DNA from: an uncultured Saprospiraceae bacterium | GTDB lineage: Bacteria; Bacteroidota; Bacteroidia; Chitinophagales; Saprospiraceae | Assembly: GCA_937967535.1 (NCBI GenBank) | Contig: CALCMV010000021.1 | Coordinates: 1-14,926 of the forward strand | Length of the DNA: 14,926 bases | Direction of reading: 5' to 3' | Part shown: positions 1 through 7,707 of the stretch, one piece after another | How the letters are laid out: each line of letters opens with the position of its first letter | Position numbering within the stretch: the stretch's first letter is position 1 | The notes under the pieces: generated by a model | What the model saw: the letters and a program-made list of their open reading frames with translations, nothing else | What the model was told of the DNA's origin: nothing | The model's database searches: none | Translations under genes and position numbers: made by a program

Positions 1-307
1 AATCGTAAGTAATTGATTATCAGGTATTTAATTTTCATTAAGGTAGAAAAATATTCAATTAATTTAACTTTATAATTATTTGAGAAAAAACAATTTACCT
101 AATACCAAATTTCCTAATTCCCCAATGTCCAAAGTCCAGTAGTTTAGTAACGATAAAATAATAAGTTCACGATTTCGACGAGGTTATTTTGTGTTTAGTT
201 TTCTTCTTGAAAATGGAAGTTATGTGGATATAATGACTGTTTTCAAGGAGGAAAATAAGCGCAAAAGAATCTGTCCAAATCGTGATTTATTGTTTTATCG
301 TTACTTA
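1..307. other. Gene-free left edge with long inverted repeat
   Basis: I see no credible coding region here. Positions 98-140 are low-complexity AC/T-rich text resembling the short dispersed intergenic repeats of Bacteroidota genomes. Positions 146-305 form the long hairpin described separately. The stretch ends three bases from the stop codon of the minus-strand gene that follows, so it is the 3' flank of that gene. Confidence 0.6.
146..305 (+). ncRNA. Long imperfect hairpin, possible structured RNA
   Basis: The left arm 146-216 pairs with the right arm 237-305 around a loop of about 20 bases. By hand alignment there are about 66 pairs, two mismatches and four single-base bulges. Eight base differences between the arms are transitions, and all eight read as G-U pairs in + strand RNA; none is of the A-C kind that + strand RNA could not pair. 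This fits a structure kept at RNA level on the + strand. On the minus strand it lies just after the stop of the 308-1822 gene and could also act as a 3' hairpin, although the wobbles would then be A-C mismatches. No reverse transcriptase or transposase is visible nearby. A decayed MITE-like palindrome is the main alternative. Confidence 0.45.
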
Positions 308-1822
308 TTATTTGCTCCTTACTAATTCCTTAATTTTCTCTCTCAACCACGTTTTTTCCACCAAAGGGCTAATATCGGACAGGTCTTTTTCCAATTTTGC
401 AATATTTTTGGGGCTTAATGACTCGCCTATGATGCGTTTCTTTTTTCGCTCCAATATCCGACGGAATACATTTACAAAATTATTATAAGCCAAACGAAAA
501 ACTTCGGACATGCGTTTGTTGCGGACAGAAACATTTTGGCGCATCGTTTCGAGTTCGTAATTGATAGGGTGAGTATCAAGGTTATCTATGGTGAGTTTGT
601 CGGATTCGTAATAAATTTTTATTAATAATATTTTAAAATTTAAACTATATGCAAAATCTTCTGATTGGTTAATATTCGACAAGTATTTTTGCGCTTCTTC
701 GAATTGTTTTTGATGGAAATATTTTAAGGCACGATAGTAATTAGCCATATCTTCGCGCACCTGTGGTTGGAGTTCGTGTTGATAGACCTCTACAAAATCA
801 TCTGCCCAAGATACTTCATCTAATTGTAAAGCGTTTTTGATGATATGTGTAAATTGGTGGGTAGAAAAATAAATATCTGTTGACCAGCATTTTAGCTCCA
901 ATCCTTGCCGATATATTTCGTGTTGTTCGCGTACAAATTCTTGTTGACCTGCTTTTATCATGAGGTTACAATAATTGACCAAATGACTGAAAAATTGACG
1001 AATTTCATTGACATTAAACAAGTCCAATCGTTCAAAAAGATAATTTTTTAAATCATAGAAATGACTCTTTTCATTGGTTTCAATTAATTTTAATAATGAA
1101 AAATATACTCGGATAGTTGGTACATTTTTATCTTCATTTTCTTCTATATATGTTTTAATTGAATCTATAAAAGGGTATTCATATTTTACTTGTAGCATTT
1201 TTTCGTGAGAGATAGCGGCACAGTAATACTTCAGGAGATTGCTCAGATAATAATGTCGCAGACTATCTATGACTGTTTGATATTCTGTTTTTTTGCCCCG
1301 ATTACTCAGGATAATATTCAGGAAAAATTCTACTTCTGTCAACAAAAAATTGTATTCAAGGTAGTTAATATCGCGTTGCGGGGCTGCCTTGAGTTCGCGT
1401 TGTGTTTTTTCGAGTTGATGTGGCAGATATTTGTATAATTTTCTAACTAAAAAAGCGTCTAATGTGTGATATTTTACTTTAAATTTATCGCTTTGAAAGC
1501 TTTTCCATACAATAAAATCCTGTACCTGTCCGGTTAGTTTGTGCATCACCTCGCGCAAGGTTTTTTCTTCTTTTGGGCTTAGGTGTGTGCCATTATCGTC
1601 GCTTGGTATGATATTGATAAATTTCAATAAAGTTAATTTGTCGATAGCGCGTCGAAAGCTTTTATCTTTTGATTTTATCCCCTCAAATAATAAACGTACT
1701 TCTTCCGACGAATTGTGGACGGGAGATTGTAGCCACAAGCTCAACTCCCGTACTTCTTTTTTATTTAAAGTATGCAATAGGGCAAATAATTTGGATTGGT
1801 GAACTTGTACATTTTTAAGCAT
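308..1822 (-). CDS. Hypothetical helical cytoplasmic protein (Bacteroidota family)
   Basis: This protein of about 504 residues has no signal peptide and no membrane segment, and appears almost wholly alpha-helical with many Leu/Phe/Tyr heptad-like positions. The N-terminus (residues 9-40, with LHTLNKKEVRELSLWLQSP) and the basic C-terminus (LVEKTWLREKIKELVRSK) resemble uncharacterised proteins I associate with Saprospiraceae-like genomes; no function is known to me. The reading frame opens at a TTG at 1828, but the ATG two codons later at 1822 is the more likely start, preceded by an A/T-rich leader without a Shine-Dalgarno sequence. It is transcribed divergently from the secreted-protein block on its right and shares a 391-base intergenic region with it. 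No catalytic motif is visible. The CDS call is secure; the function is unknown. Confidence 0.85.
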   Translation of the reverse strand: MLKNVQVHQSKLFALLHTLNKKEVRELSLWLQSPVHNSSEEVRLLFEGIKSKDKSFRRAIDKLTLLKFINIIPSDDNGTHLSPKEEKTLREVMHKLTGQVQDFIVWKSFQSDKFKVKYHTLDAFLVRKLYKYLPHQLEKTQRELKAAPQRDINYLEYNFLLTEVEFFLNIILSNRGKKTEYQTVIDSLRHYYLSNLLKYYCAAISHEKMLQVKYEYPFIDSIKTYIEENEDKNVPTIRVYFSLLKLIETNEKSHFYDLKNYLFERLDLFNVNEIRQFFSHLVNYCNLMIKAGQQEFVREQHEIYRQGLELKCWSTDIYFSTHQFTHIIKNALQLDEVSWADDFVEVYQHELQPQVREDMANYYRALKYFHQKQFEEAQKYLSNINQSEDFAYSLNFKILLIKIYYESDKLTIDNLDTHPINYELETMRQNVSVRNKRMSEVFRLAYNNFVNVFRRILERKKKRIIGESLSPKNIAKLEKDLSDISPLVEKTWLREKIKELVRSK

Positions 1823-2213
1823 TTTCAAATTAATTATTAAATAATAAGTTAATTTAATTAATTATAATTAGTTAACAATCATAATAAAAATTATTTTTAG
1901 CAAAAACAAATTTACTAAAAAATCGTATTTTTTCACGACAAATAGCATATTTTTTACCTTTTAAAAATTAAAAATATAGTAGATATTTGTCTTATCCACG
2001 CAACAACCATCTTACTTTTTTTGGAAATGTGCTGATAACAAATTGGTACACATCAGAATAAGAAAGTAAGCACATCAAAAAATCTCGTCCGATTTTCCAC
2101 GTCAATTCACACGCATTATTTTAAATCTAACTGAGTTAGGTGTCAAGACAGAATTTTACGTATGTTCTAAAGATAATTCTATCCTGATGCTTACCGGTTA
2201 CAATCGCTTCATT
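1823..2213. promoter_or_regulatory. Divergent intergenic region with inverted repeats
   Basis: This AT-rich spacer lies between two divergently transcribed genes and must hold both promoters. I found no exact match to the Bacteroidota -7 consensus TAnnTTTG. CTTACTTT (2011-2018) is inverted as AAAGTAAG (2063-2070), and ATGTGCT (2028-2034) is inverted as AGCACAT (2069-2075). The two right arms overlap by two bases, so the pairings compete. This could be a regulatory leader of the 2214 gene, but the stems are short. Confidence 0.3.
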
Positions 2214-3212
2214 ATGAAAAGTATCATACAAATGTGTATGGTAACAGGTGTGCTTGTTTGTGCTGCTACAATTTTGTACGCACAAGATCAGCCTCTGACC
2301 ATGAAAATCCTCGAAACCAACTCAACAGAAAACCAATTTTGCTTCTACGTCCATGCCAATACTATCGAACAGGCAAGTTCTATCAGCGTGTTAGCCGATG
2401 TCAATACCGCAGATAGTAATATGGAAGTTGCTGTGGTAACGGAGTGCCTGAACGACGATGTATGCCGTACCAAAATCTGCTATGACCGACCTGCTTTTGA
2501 ACCTGTGGAAACCACGATTGAGTGTCGGGCAATTAGTCCTGTTTTTTCTATCAGCGATGGGTGTACGGTAGTGGTTTATCCGCGTGGTTATCGCCAACAA
2601 GAACCTATCGAGGTAAATATCATAGCCGATTGTGGTTTTGGAACTGCCTGCGATGTCGCCAATCTGAATCCGAATGACATTACTCACCTCACACTGGGGG
2701 TGCCTCGTGAAGATGGTGGTTTTGATTATGTTGTATCTGCCGGAATTGCTGCTGATATTCAATGGTATAATGAAGATAGACAACTCATACACACCGGTGC
2801 ATGGATTGACCGACCACATGAGGTGGCTTATGTCGAATTTAATCATTTTCAAACATATGGTCCGGTATTGTCGGGTATAGGCAATACTATGGGCGACGCA
2901 GGTTTATCGTTTAGGTATAGCACTTATCCGAGTACCGAACAAGCTACTCAATCGCTCACCCTTGCCAATTATCCTAATCCATTTCACGGACAAACAACGA
3001 TTCAATTTGACTTGCCCGAAGATGCACCCGTCACGATGATACTTTACGATATGATGGGTAAAACTGTTTCTAAAATCCTCAGTCATCAGGAATTTTATCG
3101 GGGTGTACATCAGGTAAATTTTGATGCTGCCGGATTGGATTCAGGGATTTATTATTACAACATTCAAGCAGGAAATTATACTGGTACGCAACGTATGAAT
3201 ATCGTGAGATAA
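2214..3212 (+). CDS. Secreted protein with T9SS C-terminal sorting domain
   Basis: This 332-residue protein has a signal peptide (residues 1 to about 23: Lys-2, a hydrophobic core, then YAQ). The middle part (about 24-249) is cysteine-rich, with roughly ten Cys in a beta-rich stretch that I do not recognise. The last 83 residues (250-332) are a typical type A T9SS sorting domain: NYPNPF, a strand-rich core with MILYDMMGK, and LDSGIYYYNI near the end. The family route is Sec export to the periplasm, then T9SS export with removal of this domain and attachment to the cell surface or release. The frame has an earlier ATG at 2187, but the ATG at 2214 starts the signal peptide directly and is preferred. 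A hairpin follows the stop. No enzyme motif is visible, so it may be a structural or binding protein. Confidence 0.88.
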   Translation: MKSIIQMCMVTGVLVCAATILYAQDQPLTMKILETNSTENQFCFYVHANTIEQASSISVLADVNTADSNMEVAVVTECLNDDVCRTKICYDRPAFEPVETTIECRAISPVFSISDGCTVVVYPRGYRQQEPIEVNIIADCGFGTACDVANLNPNDITHLTLGVPREDGGFDYVVSAGIAADIQWYNEDRQLIHTGAWIDRPHEVAYVEFNHFQTYGPVLSGIGNTMGDAGLSFRYSTYPSTEQATQSLTLANYPNPFHGQTTIQFDLPEDAPVTMILYDMMGKTVSKILSHQEFYRGVHQVNFDAAGLDSGIYYYNIQAGNYTGTQRMNIVR

Positions 3213-3220
3213 TCACTAAG

Positions 3221-3268
3221 AAATTGTCGGATTGTATGAGGTTTACATTCATATAATTCGACAAATTT
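3221..3268 (+). terminator. Hairpin after the 2214-3212 gene
   Basis: The arms 3221-3240 and 3248-3268 pair over about 19 positions, several of them G-U, with a 7-base loop. A short T-rich run (TTTTA) follows. The hairpin begins nine bases after the stop codon, as expected of an intrinsic terminator for this secreted-protein gene. Confidence 0.6.
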
Positions 3269-3585
3269 TAAGCGAATTTATATATAAATTTATTTTATAA
3301 TGTTTTACTCTTTTTTTAGTAATACAAATGGAGCAGATAAAATTATGTGGAAAAATAATAATGGAGTATTTTCTAATATTCCGAATCCCGAATAACATTT
3401 TTATGCGACTTAAACATTGATTATTATTTATTAAAATTTTCTCCTAACTAAACAGCGACAACAATATTGATTATTAAACTAAATCCGACTATGATACTCC
3501 CTAAACCTATAAGGTCTTTGCGACCTTATAGGTTTGATTTCCAATATTTTATCTCAAAAAAATTAGTTGGAGTAAAAACCTTTCT
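3269..3585. other. AT-rich intergenic stretch
   Basis: I see no gene here. The region is AT-rich and contains one perfect palindrome (3503-3535, listed separately). A weak GGAG at about 3565-3570 lies ahead of the small secreted ORF that starts at 3586. Confidence 0.5.
3503..3535. repeat. Perfect intergenic palindrome, probable dispersed repeat
   Basis: AAACCTATAAGGTC at 3503-3516 is perfectly inverted at 3522-3535 around the five-base loop TTTGC. There is no T-run on either side, so it is not a classical terminator for the gene 290 bases upstream. From memory, palindromes of this AACCTATAAGGT type recur between genes in Bacteroidota genomes. I infer a dispersed repeat, but only one copy is in this window. 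Confidence 0.6.
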
Positions 3586-3813
3586 ATGAATTTTTTAAAA
3601 GCCATCTTTACACTACTTCTTATTAGTTGTGTTATTGCAGCTATTGCCCAACCAAAATCTAATCAATCGAATATACACAATGCTTGCGCCATCGAACAAG
3701 CGACCAAAGCGATGTACAAAGCAAAGCCCGAATTGCGAGAAAAAGCTTCCTGCAAATTGGCAGCAGAAATCCTCAATCTCAACAACTATCATACATCGGT
3801 ACGGGCAAAATGA
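3586..3813 (+). CDS. Small secreted protein, possibly a truncated N-terminus
   Basis: This 75-residue ORF begins with a convincing signal peptide (MNFLKAIFTLLLISCVIAAIAQ, residues 1-22, cleaved near AIA/Q). The remaining 53 residues contain two cysteines and a lysine-rich helix (NACAIEQATKAMYKAKPE). A Cys followed by an amphipathic helix just after the signal peptide resembles the pro-region start of large T9SS-secreted metalloproteases, so this may be the surviving N-terminal stub of such a gene. I found no continuation in any frame downstream. It could equally be a genuine small secreted protein. A GGAG about 15 bases before the ATG could serve as a ribosome binding site. Coding status is moderately supported by the signal peptide; function is unknown. 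Confidence 0.5.
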   Translation: MNFLKAIFTLLLISCVIAAIAQPKSNQSNIHNACAIEQATKAMYKAKPELREKASCKLAAEILNLNNYHTSVRAK

Positions 3814-4000
3814 ATCTTGTGAAATAAACCATTCTACTATTTCAAATACACACTGTTCATGTTGGGTGTTTCGTCAATTTTCGGATTGATGGAACGCCTT
3901 TTTTTATTTGTATCGCAGCATACAAGTATTTATCAAATGAGTGTGTAAAATATTAGGGGCATTTTAATGTGTTTAAACATAATTCAAAATTGAAAATTGC

Positions 4001-4077
4001 CACAAAGACACGAAGACACAAAGTATAAATTGCTGATAAGCATGAAACTATGAACTATGAACTCGCAACTATGAACT
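4001..4077. repeat. Short low-complexity tandem repeats
   Basis: CACAAAGACACGAAGACACA (4001-4020) is an imperfect repeat of a CACAAAGA-like unit. It is followed at 4046-4077 by three imperfect copies of AACTATG(A). Both kinds of text are familiar as dispersed intergenic sequence in Bacteroidota. No coding or CRISPR pattern is present. Confidence 0.45.
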
Positions 4078-4398
4078 GATAGCCAAATTTAATGTTCAAA
4101 TAATAGTATTTTTTTTAATTTAAATTTTACATTATTTCAAATTAATTAACCTAAAATAATAATTAATACTTTTTATAAAATACTATTATTCAATTATTTA
4201 TTTAAATTTAATTATAACAAACTAAAAAAACAATACAATTTTATTACGACAGAATAGCAAAAAATTACCTTTCCAACATCAATTTTTCCCTGCATCTTTA
4301 CATCATCAAACAGAAAACATATTCACACATTCTCCAAAGAAATTCCGACATCCACACCGATAAATTTTCACACTGATTTCACACTTTATTTACGATAA

Positions 4399-4555
4399 TG
4401 AGTAGATGAATAAATGACAAAATGTTGAGTAAAACGAAATCCCGTACTTGATTCGGGAAGTAAATATTTCCCCTCTTAAACCACTCATTTATTCATTGAA
4501 ACATTATTACATTTTAAATCTACTCATTTATTCATTTAATCATCTACTCATCATA
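4399..4555. repeat. Repeated ACTCATTTATTCATT motif, direct and inverted
   Basis: ACTCATTTATTCATT occurs as direct copies near 4483-4497 and 4521-4535. A related ATCTACTCAT follows at about 4542-4551, and an inverted counterpart GAGTAGATGAATAAATGA lies at about 4400-4417. The block lies directly upstream of the esterase start codon, so it could fold in the leader RNA. It may also be simple intergenic repeat text. Confidence 0.4.
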
Positions 4556-4562
4556 CTTAGCT

Positions 4563-7412
4563 ATGAAAAATACAAGAAATTTTATACTCCGGTTGGTGTT
4601 GGTAAATCTATTATTATGCAGTGCATTCCAATACACCTACGCACAAAACGTAAGTGCCACCCAAAACCCTCCCGCATACAATAACGGGCAGATACAATAC
4701 AACGTTTCAAGTTCATCGGGCAGTTACGAAATTTATACCGACAACAAAACAGCAGGACAAACGCTACTTAGCTCAAATTACAACGGCGGACAAATCACCT
4801 ATCCGACCAATGAGCCGGGCATATATTTTGCCAAGTCATTCGGTGATTTTGGAGTAGCAGCTTACAAGCCTTTTGAGATTAAAACTACTTCGGCAGAACC
4901 CTCAGATTTTGATGCTTATTGGTCGGGCATCGTCAATCAACTCCCCGCCCCAACCGGACAAATCACGAATATCCAAACACAAGGAAATGGCGTCACCACC
5001 GCCGACCTTCGACTCGACAATATCAACGGTAAAAAAGTCTATTGCAGAATCGCTTATCCGACCAATGGCAACAACATGGGTGCGGTCTTGCACATACAAA
5101 GTTTTTCCAGTACAAATACTGCAAGTACGACTGTCATTTCAGCATTTGCGGCAGCGTATAATGTCATTGCTATTTCTATTTCTGGCATTACCGATGTGCC
5201 TTACGGACAAGCACCCGCCGATACGCCGCCCTCTACCAATCCCGATGATTTTTATTACAAAACCTCTATCGCAGCATCTTATCAGGCATTGCGATACATA
5301 GCTTCGCGCTCCGATTATTCAGCTTCAAAAGGCATTGGATTGTTCGGCGCAAGTCAAGGCGCAGGGCTTTCTCTGATGGTTGGCGGTATAGATGCCGAGA
5401 ACGATAATTTGGTCAAATGTCTCGTCATTACCCAACCAATTTTGTGCGATAATAGCGCGATTTTATTCAACAAAGCTGCCGGATTTCCCAATTACGTATT
5501 GAGTAGCGGTGCATTGGATGATAATGCCGTAGCTGCTGCCGCCGCTTATTACGATGCTACGCACGCTGCCAAACGCATTAGCGACCCCGTTTATTTTGGT
5601 ATCGGCTACCGCGATTTCGTGACACATCCTGCCGGAAATTTTGCGGCTTTCAACGAATTGCGCGGCTCGGTACATCTCACACACGCCATCAACGAGGGGC
5701 ATAACCACGCCTTCAATGGTTTCGGCGTTTGGACGAATCCTATCGCTGAAATGTTCTTCGAAAGATACATAAATGGAATTAATGTCAGCCCAAGTGGTAG
5801 CACCGTTTATTTCGTAGATGCCGGACCGGATAAAACAGTCTCACAAGGCGGAACGATAGCATTGAACGGAACGATTGATGCCAAAAATGCACCAACACCA
5901 TCATTGGTGCAGTGGTCGTGTATAGATTGTCCGGCTACGCCGAATTTTTCTAATGCCAACAGTTCAACTACCAATGCAACTTTCCCCTCAAATGGTACTT
6001 ACACGCTGCGTTTTGGTCCGGTAAAATCTACGGGCAATGCAGCCGATAAATTATACATTCTCTCCGACAATCCGAATCTATATCACACTGCAGCGGATTA
6101 TGTAGTCGTGACCGTTGGCAGTGTTGAATGTATAGATAATGACGGGGACGGTTTTTGCCAAGATGATGATTGTGATGACTTTGATGCAAGTATTCCCACC
6201 ACACCCGATACAAGCTGTGACGACGGCAACCCTAATACAAGCAATGATGTCATTCAAGCCGATGGATGTACTTGTCAGGGAACAATAACACCTAGCGGAA
6301 ATTGTGCGATTGATTTAGTGAGTTTTACCAGAACAACAGATAGCGACCCAAATTGTGATACCTACAAACTCACAATAGCATCTTCGGCAACGCAGACTAC
6401 TGCTACTACTGTTCAGATTAGCAACCTGCCGGGCAATGGATACACAGGAAATACTGCCGGAGTCGGTACTTTGAGTTGGGCAGGACAGACCGCCTACACT
6501 TGGAATATTCCGGCTAACTCTAATGGTGTTCATCTTGCTACCTTTAGCTATTGCTGGACAGCAGACGCAGCAGCACAAGCAACATTTAATGAGGGTACTT
6601 GCAATGAAACTATCACTGTCGGCGGCGGCGGTTGTACTGACAATGACAGCGATGGCGTATGCGCGGATATTGATTGTGATGATAATGACGCAAGTATTCC
6701 CACTACACCCAATACAAGCTGTGACGACAGCAACCCTAATACAAGCAATGATGTCATTCAAGCCGATGGATGTACTTGTCAGGGAACAATAACACCTAGC
6801 GGAAATTGTGCGATTGACTTAGTGAGTTTTACCAGAACAACAGATAGCGACCCAAATTGTGATACTTACGAACTCACAATAGCATCTTCGGCAGCCCAAA
6901 CTACTGCTACTACTGTTCAGATTAGCAACCTGCCGGGCAATGGATACACAGGAAATACTGCCGGAGTCGGTACTTTGAGTTGGGCAGGGCAGACCGCCTA
7001 CACTTGGAATATTCCGGCTAACTCTAATGGTGTTCATCTTGCTACCTTTAACTATTGTTGGGCAGCAAACGCAGCAGCACAAGCAACATTTAATGAGGAT
7101 ACTTGCAACGAAACCATAGCCGTGAACAATGGGAATAAAGTTATCCTCAATCCCGATGACATTACTCTATTTCCAAATCCGGCTGAAAACGAAGTCTATC
7201 TCACACTCGAAGCATTGGCAGGAAAGCAAGGGACAATCGCTATTTCTAATAGCCTTGGTCAAATGGTACAAGACCTCACATTCGACCAAATACCAAGCGA
7301 CCCTGTACAATTGGACATTAGCCGATATAGCAACGGACTGTATTTTGTCTCCATCAAAATGAATGATAGTCGCCACATTGTTAAAAAATTACTCATCAAT
7401 AATTTTCATTAA
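4563..7412 (+). CDS. Secreted CE7-like acetyl xylan esterase, multidomain, T9SS cargo
   Basis: This 949-residue protein starts with a signal peptide (1-27, ending TYA/QN). Residues 28-110 are a beta-rich lead-in. Residues 111-402 resemble the AXE1/CE7 acetyl xylan esterase - cephalosporin C deacetylase family: PSDFDAYW (113-120), the nucleophile elbow GASQG with Ser264, Asp351 in GYRDF, and a histidine at 380 or 382 in GHNHAF complete a plausible triad. A PKD/Ig-like domain (about 415-520) follows. Then come two tandem 168-residue modules (523-690, 691-858), each opening with an acidic Cys-containing stretch (DNDGDGFC...DCDD) like calcium-binding thrombospondin-3-type motifs. A T9SS sorting domain (about 868-949, LFPNPAENEVYLTLE) ends it. 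It probably removes acetyl groups from an extracellular polysaccharide. The start has no Shine-Dalgarno sequence. Substrate cannot be fixed from sequence. Confidence 0.88.
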   Translation: MKNTRNFILRLVLVNLLLCSAFQYTYAQNVSATQNPPAYNNGQIQYNVSSSSGSYEIYTDNKTAGQTLLSSNYNGGQITYPTNEPGIYFAKSFGDFGVAAYKPFEIKTTSAEPSDFDAYWSGIVNQLPAPTGQITNIQTQGNGVTTADLRLDNINGKKVYCRIAYPTNGNNMGAVLHIQSFSSTNTASTTVISAFAAAYNVIAISISGITDVPYGQAPADTPPSTNPDDFYYKTSIAASYQALRYIASRSDYSASKGIGLFGASQGAGLSLMVGGIDAENDNLVKCLVITQPILCDNSAILFNKAAGFPNYVLSSGALDDNAVAAAAAYYDATHAAKRISDPVYFGIGYRDFVTHPAGNFAAFNELRGSVHLTHAINEGHNHAFNGFGVWTNPIAEMFFERYINGINVSPSGSTVYFVDAGPDKTVSQGGTIALNGTIDAKNAPTPSLVQWSCIDCPATPNFSNANSSTTNATFPSNGTYTLRFGPVKSTGNAADKLYILSDNPNLYHTAADYVVVTVGSVECIDNDGDGFCQDDDCDDFDASIPTTPDTSCDDGNPNTSNDVIQADGCTCQGTITPSGNCAIDLVSFTRTTDSDPNCDTYKLTIASSATQTTATTVQISNLPGNGYTGNTAGVGTLSWAGQTAYTWNIPANSNGVHLATFSYCWTADAAAQATFNEGTCNETITVGGGGCTDNDSDGVCADIDCDDNDASIPTTPNTSCDDSNPNTSNDVIQADGCTCQGTITPSGNCAIDLVSFTRTTDSDPNCDTYELTIASSAAQTTATTVQISNLPGNGYTGNTAGVGTLSWAGQTAYTWNIPANSNGVHLATFNYCWAANAAAQATFNEDTCNETIAVNNGNKVILNPDDITLFPNPAENEVYLTLEALAGKQGTIAISNSLGQMVQDLTFDQIPSDPVQLDISRYSNGLYFVSIKMNDSRHIVKKLLINNFH
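6129..7136 (+). repeat. Two tandem 504-bp coding repeats
   Basis: Copy 1 spans 6129-6632 and copy 2 spans 6633-7136, with a constant offset of 504 bases (168 codons). The first about 55 bases and the last about 30 differ clearly, while the rest is almost identical, including long stretches of silent positions. This indicates recent duplication or gene conversion. Each copy encodes an acidic Asp/Cys motif, a CDDGNPNTSNDVI-type segment and a Thr/Ser-rich beta domain. Confidence 0.9.
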
Positions 7413-7417
7413 ATATA

Positions 7418-7461
7418 ATTGTCCGGCACTTTAAAAGTGTCGGACAATACATTCCTTTTTT
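7418..7461 (+). terminator. Intrinsic terminator after the esterase gene
   Basis: ATTGTCCGGCACTTT (7418-7432) pairs with its near-perfect inverse (7434-7448), with one G-U pair. A T-run at 7456-7461 follows shortly after. It begins about six bases after the stop codon, so the esterase and the next gene probably have separate transcripts. Confidence 0.8.
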
Positions 7462-7478
7462 AAAATTATAAACCGACC

Positions 7479-7586
7479 TCATACTTCTTTATTAAAAGTT
7501 CAAACCTCGAATTTCCCATTATAAAAACAATAGTTTATTAATTTTTTATTTATAAAATAATTTCTTTATACAAAAAAGAAGTATGA
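7479..7586. repeat. 12-bp inverted repeat around an AT-rich core
   Basis: TCATACTTCTTT (7479-7490) is perfectly inverted as AAAGAAGTATGA (7575-7586), enclosing 84 very AT-rich bases. It lies in the 295-base gap upstream of the glycoside hydrolase gene, which holds no ORF. It may be a leader structure, a regulator site or a small MITE-like remnant. Confidence 0.4.
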
Positions 7587-7707
7587 CGAAGCTATGCCCA
7601 TATACAAGTTTTTTAAAAATATATTTTTAAATACAATAAATATTAATTTATCAATTATCTATTCTCAAAAACACATAATTATTTTACTAAATTAAAAGAT
7701 AAAAACA

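Larger units (their letters stand above)
3814..4562. other. Long gene-free intergenic stretch with short repeats
   Basis: These 749 bases hold no convincing ORF. They contain the simple repeats listed at 4001-4077 and 4399-4555 and a very AT-rich block (4100-4240). A small inverted pair, TCCCG (4440-4444) and CGGGA (4454-4458), is also present. The promoter of the esterase gene at 4563 should lie at the right end, but I could not identify a consensus match. Confidence 0.5.

Noticed and set aside
146..305. Insertion sequence with terminal inverted repeats
   Set aside because: The whole element is a hairpin with a 20-base loop. There is no transposase coding capacity and no target duplication is visible.
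6315..7082. Paired minus-strand ORFs with similar Cys/Ser-rich translations
   Set aside because: They are antisense shadows of the two 504-bp repeats; their similarity simply reflects the duplication. The same applies to the pair within 9901-10845.
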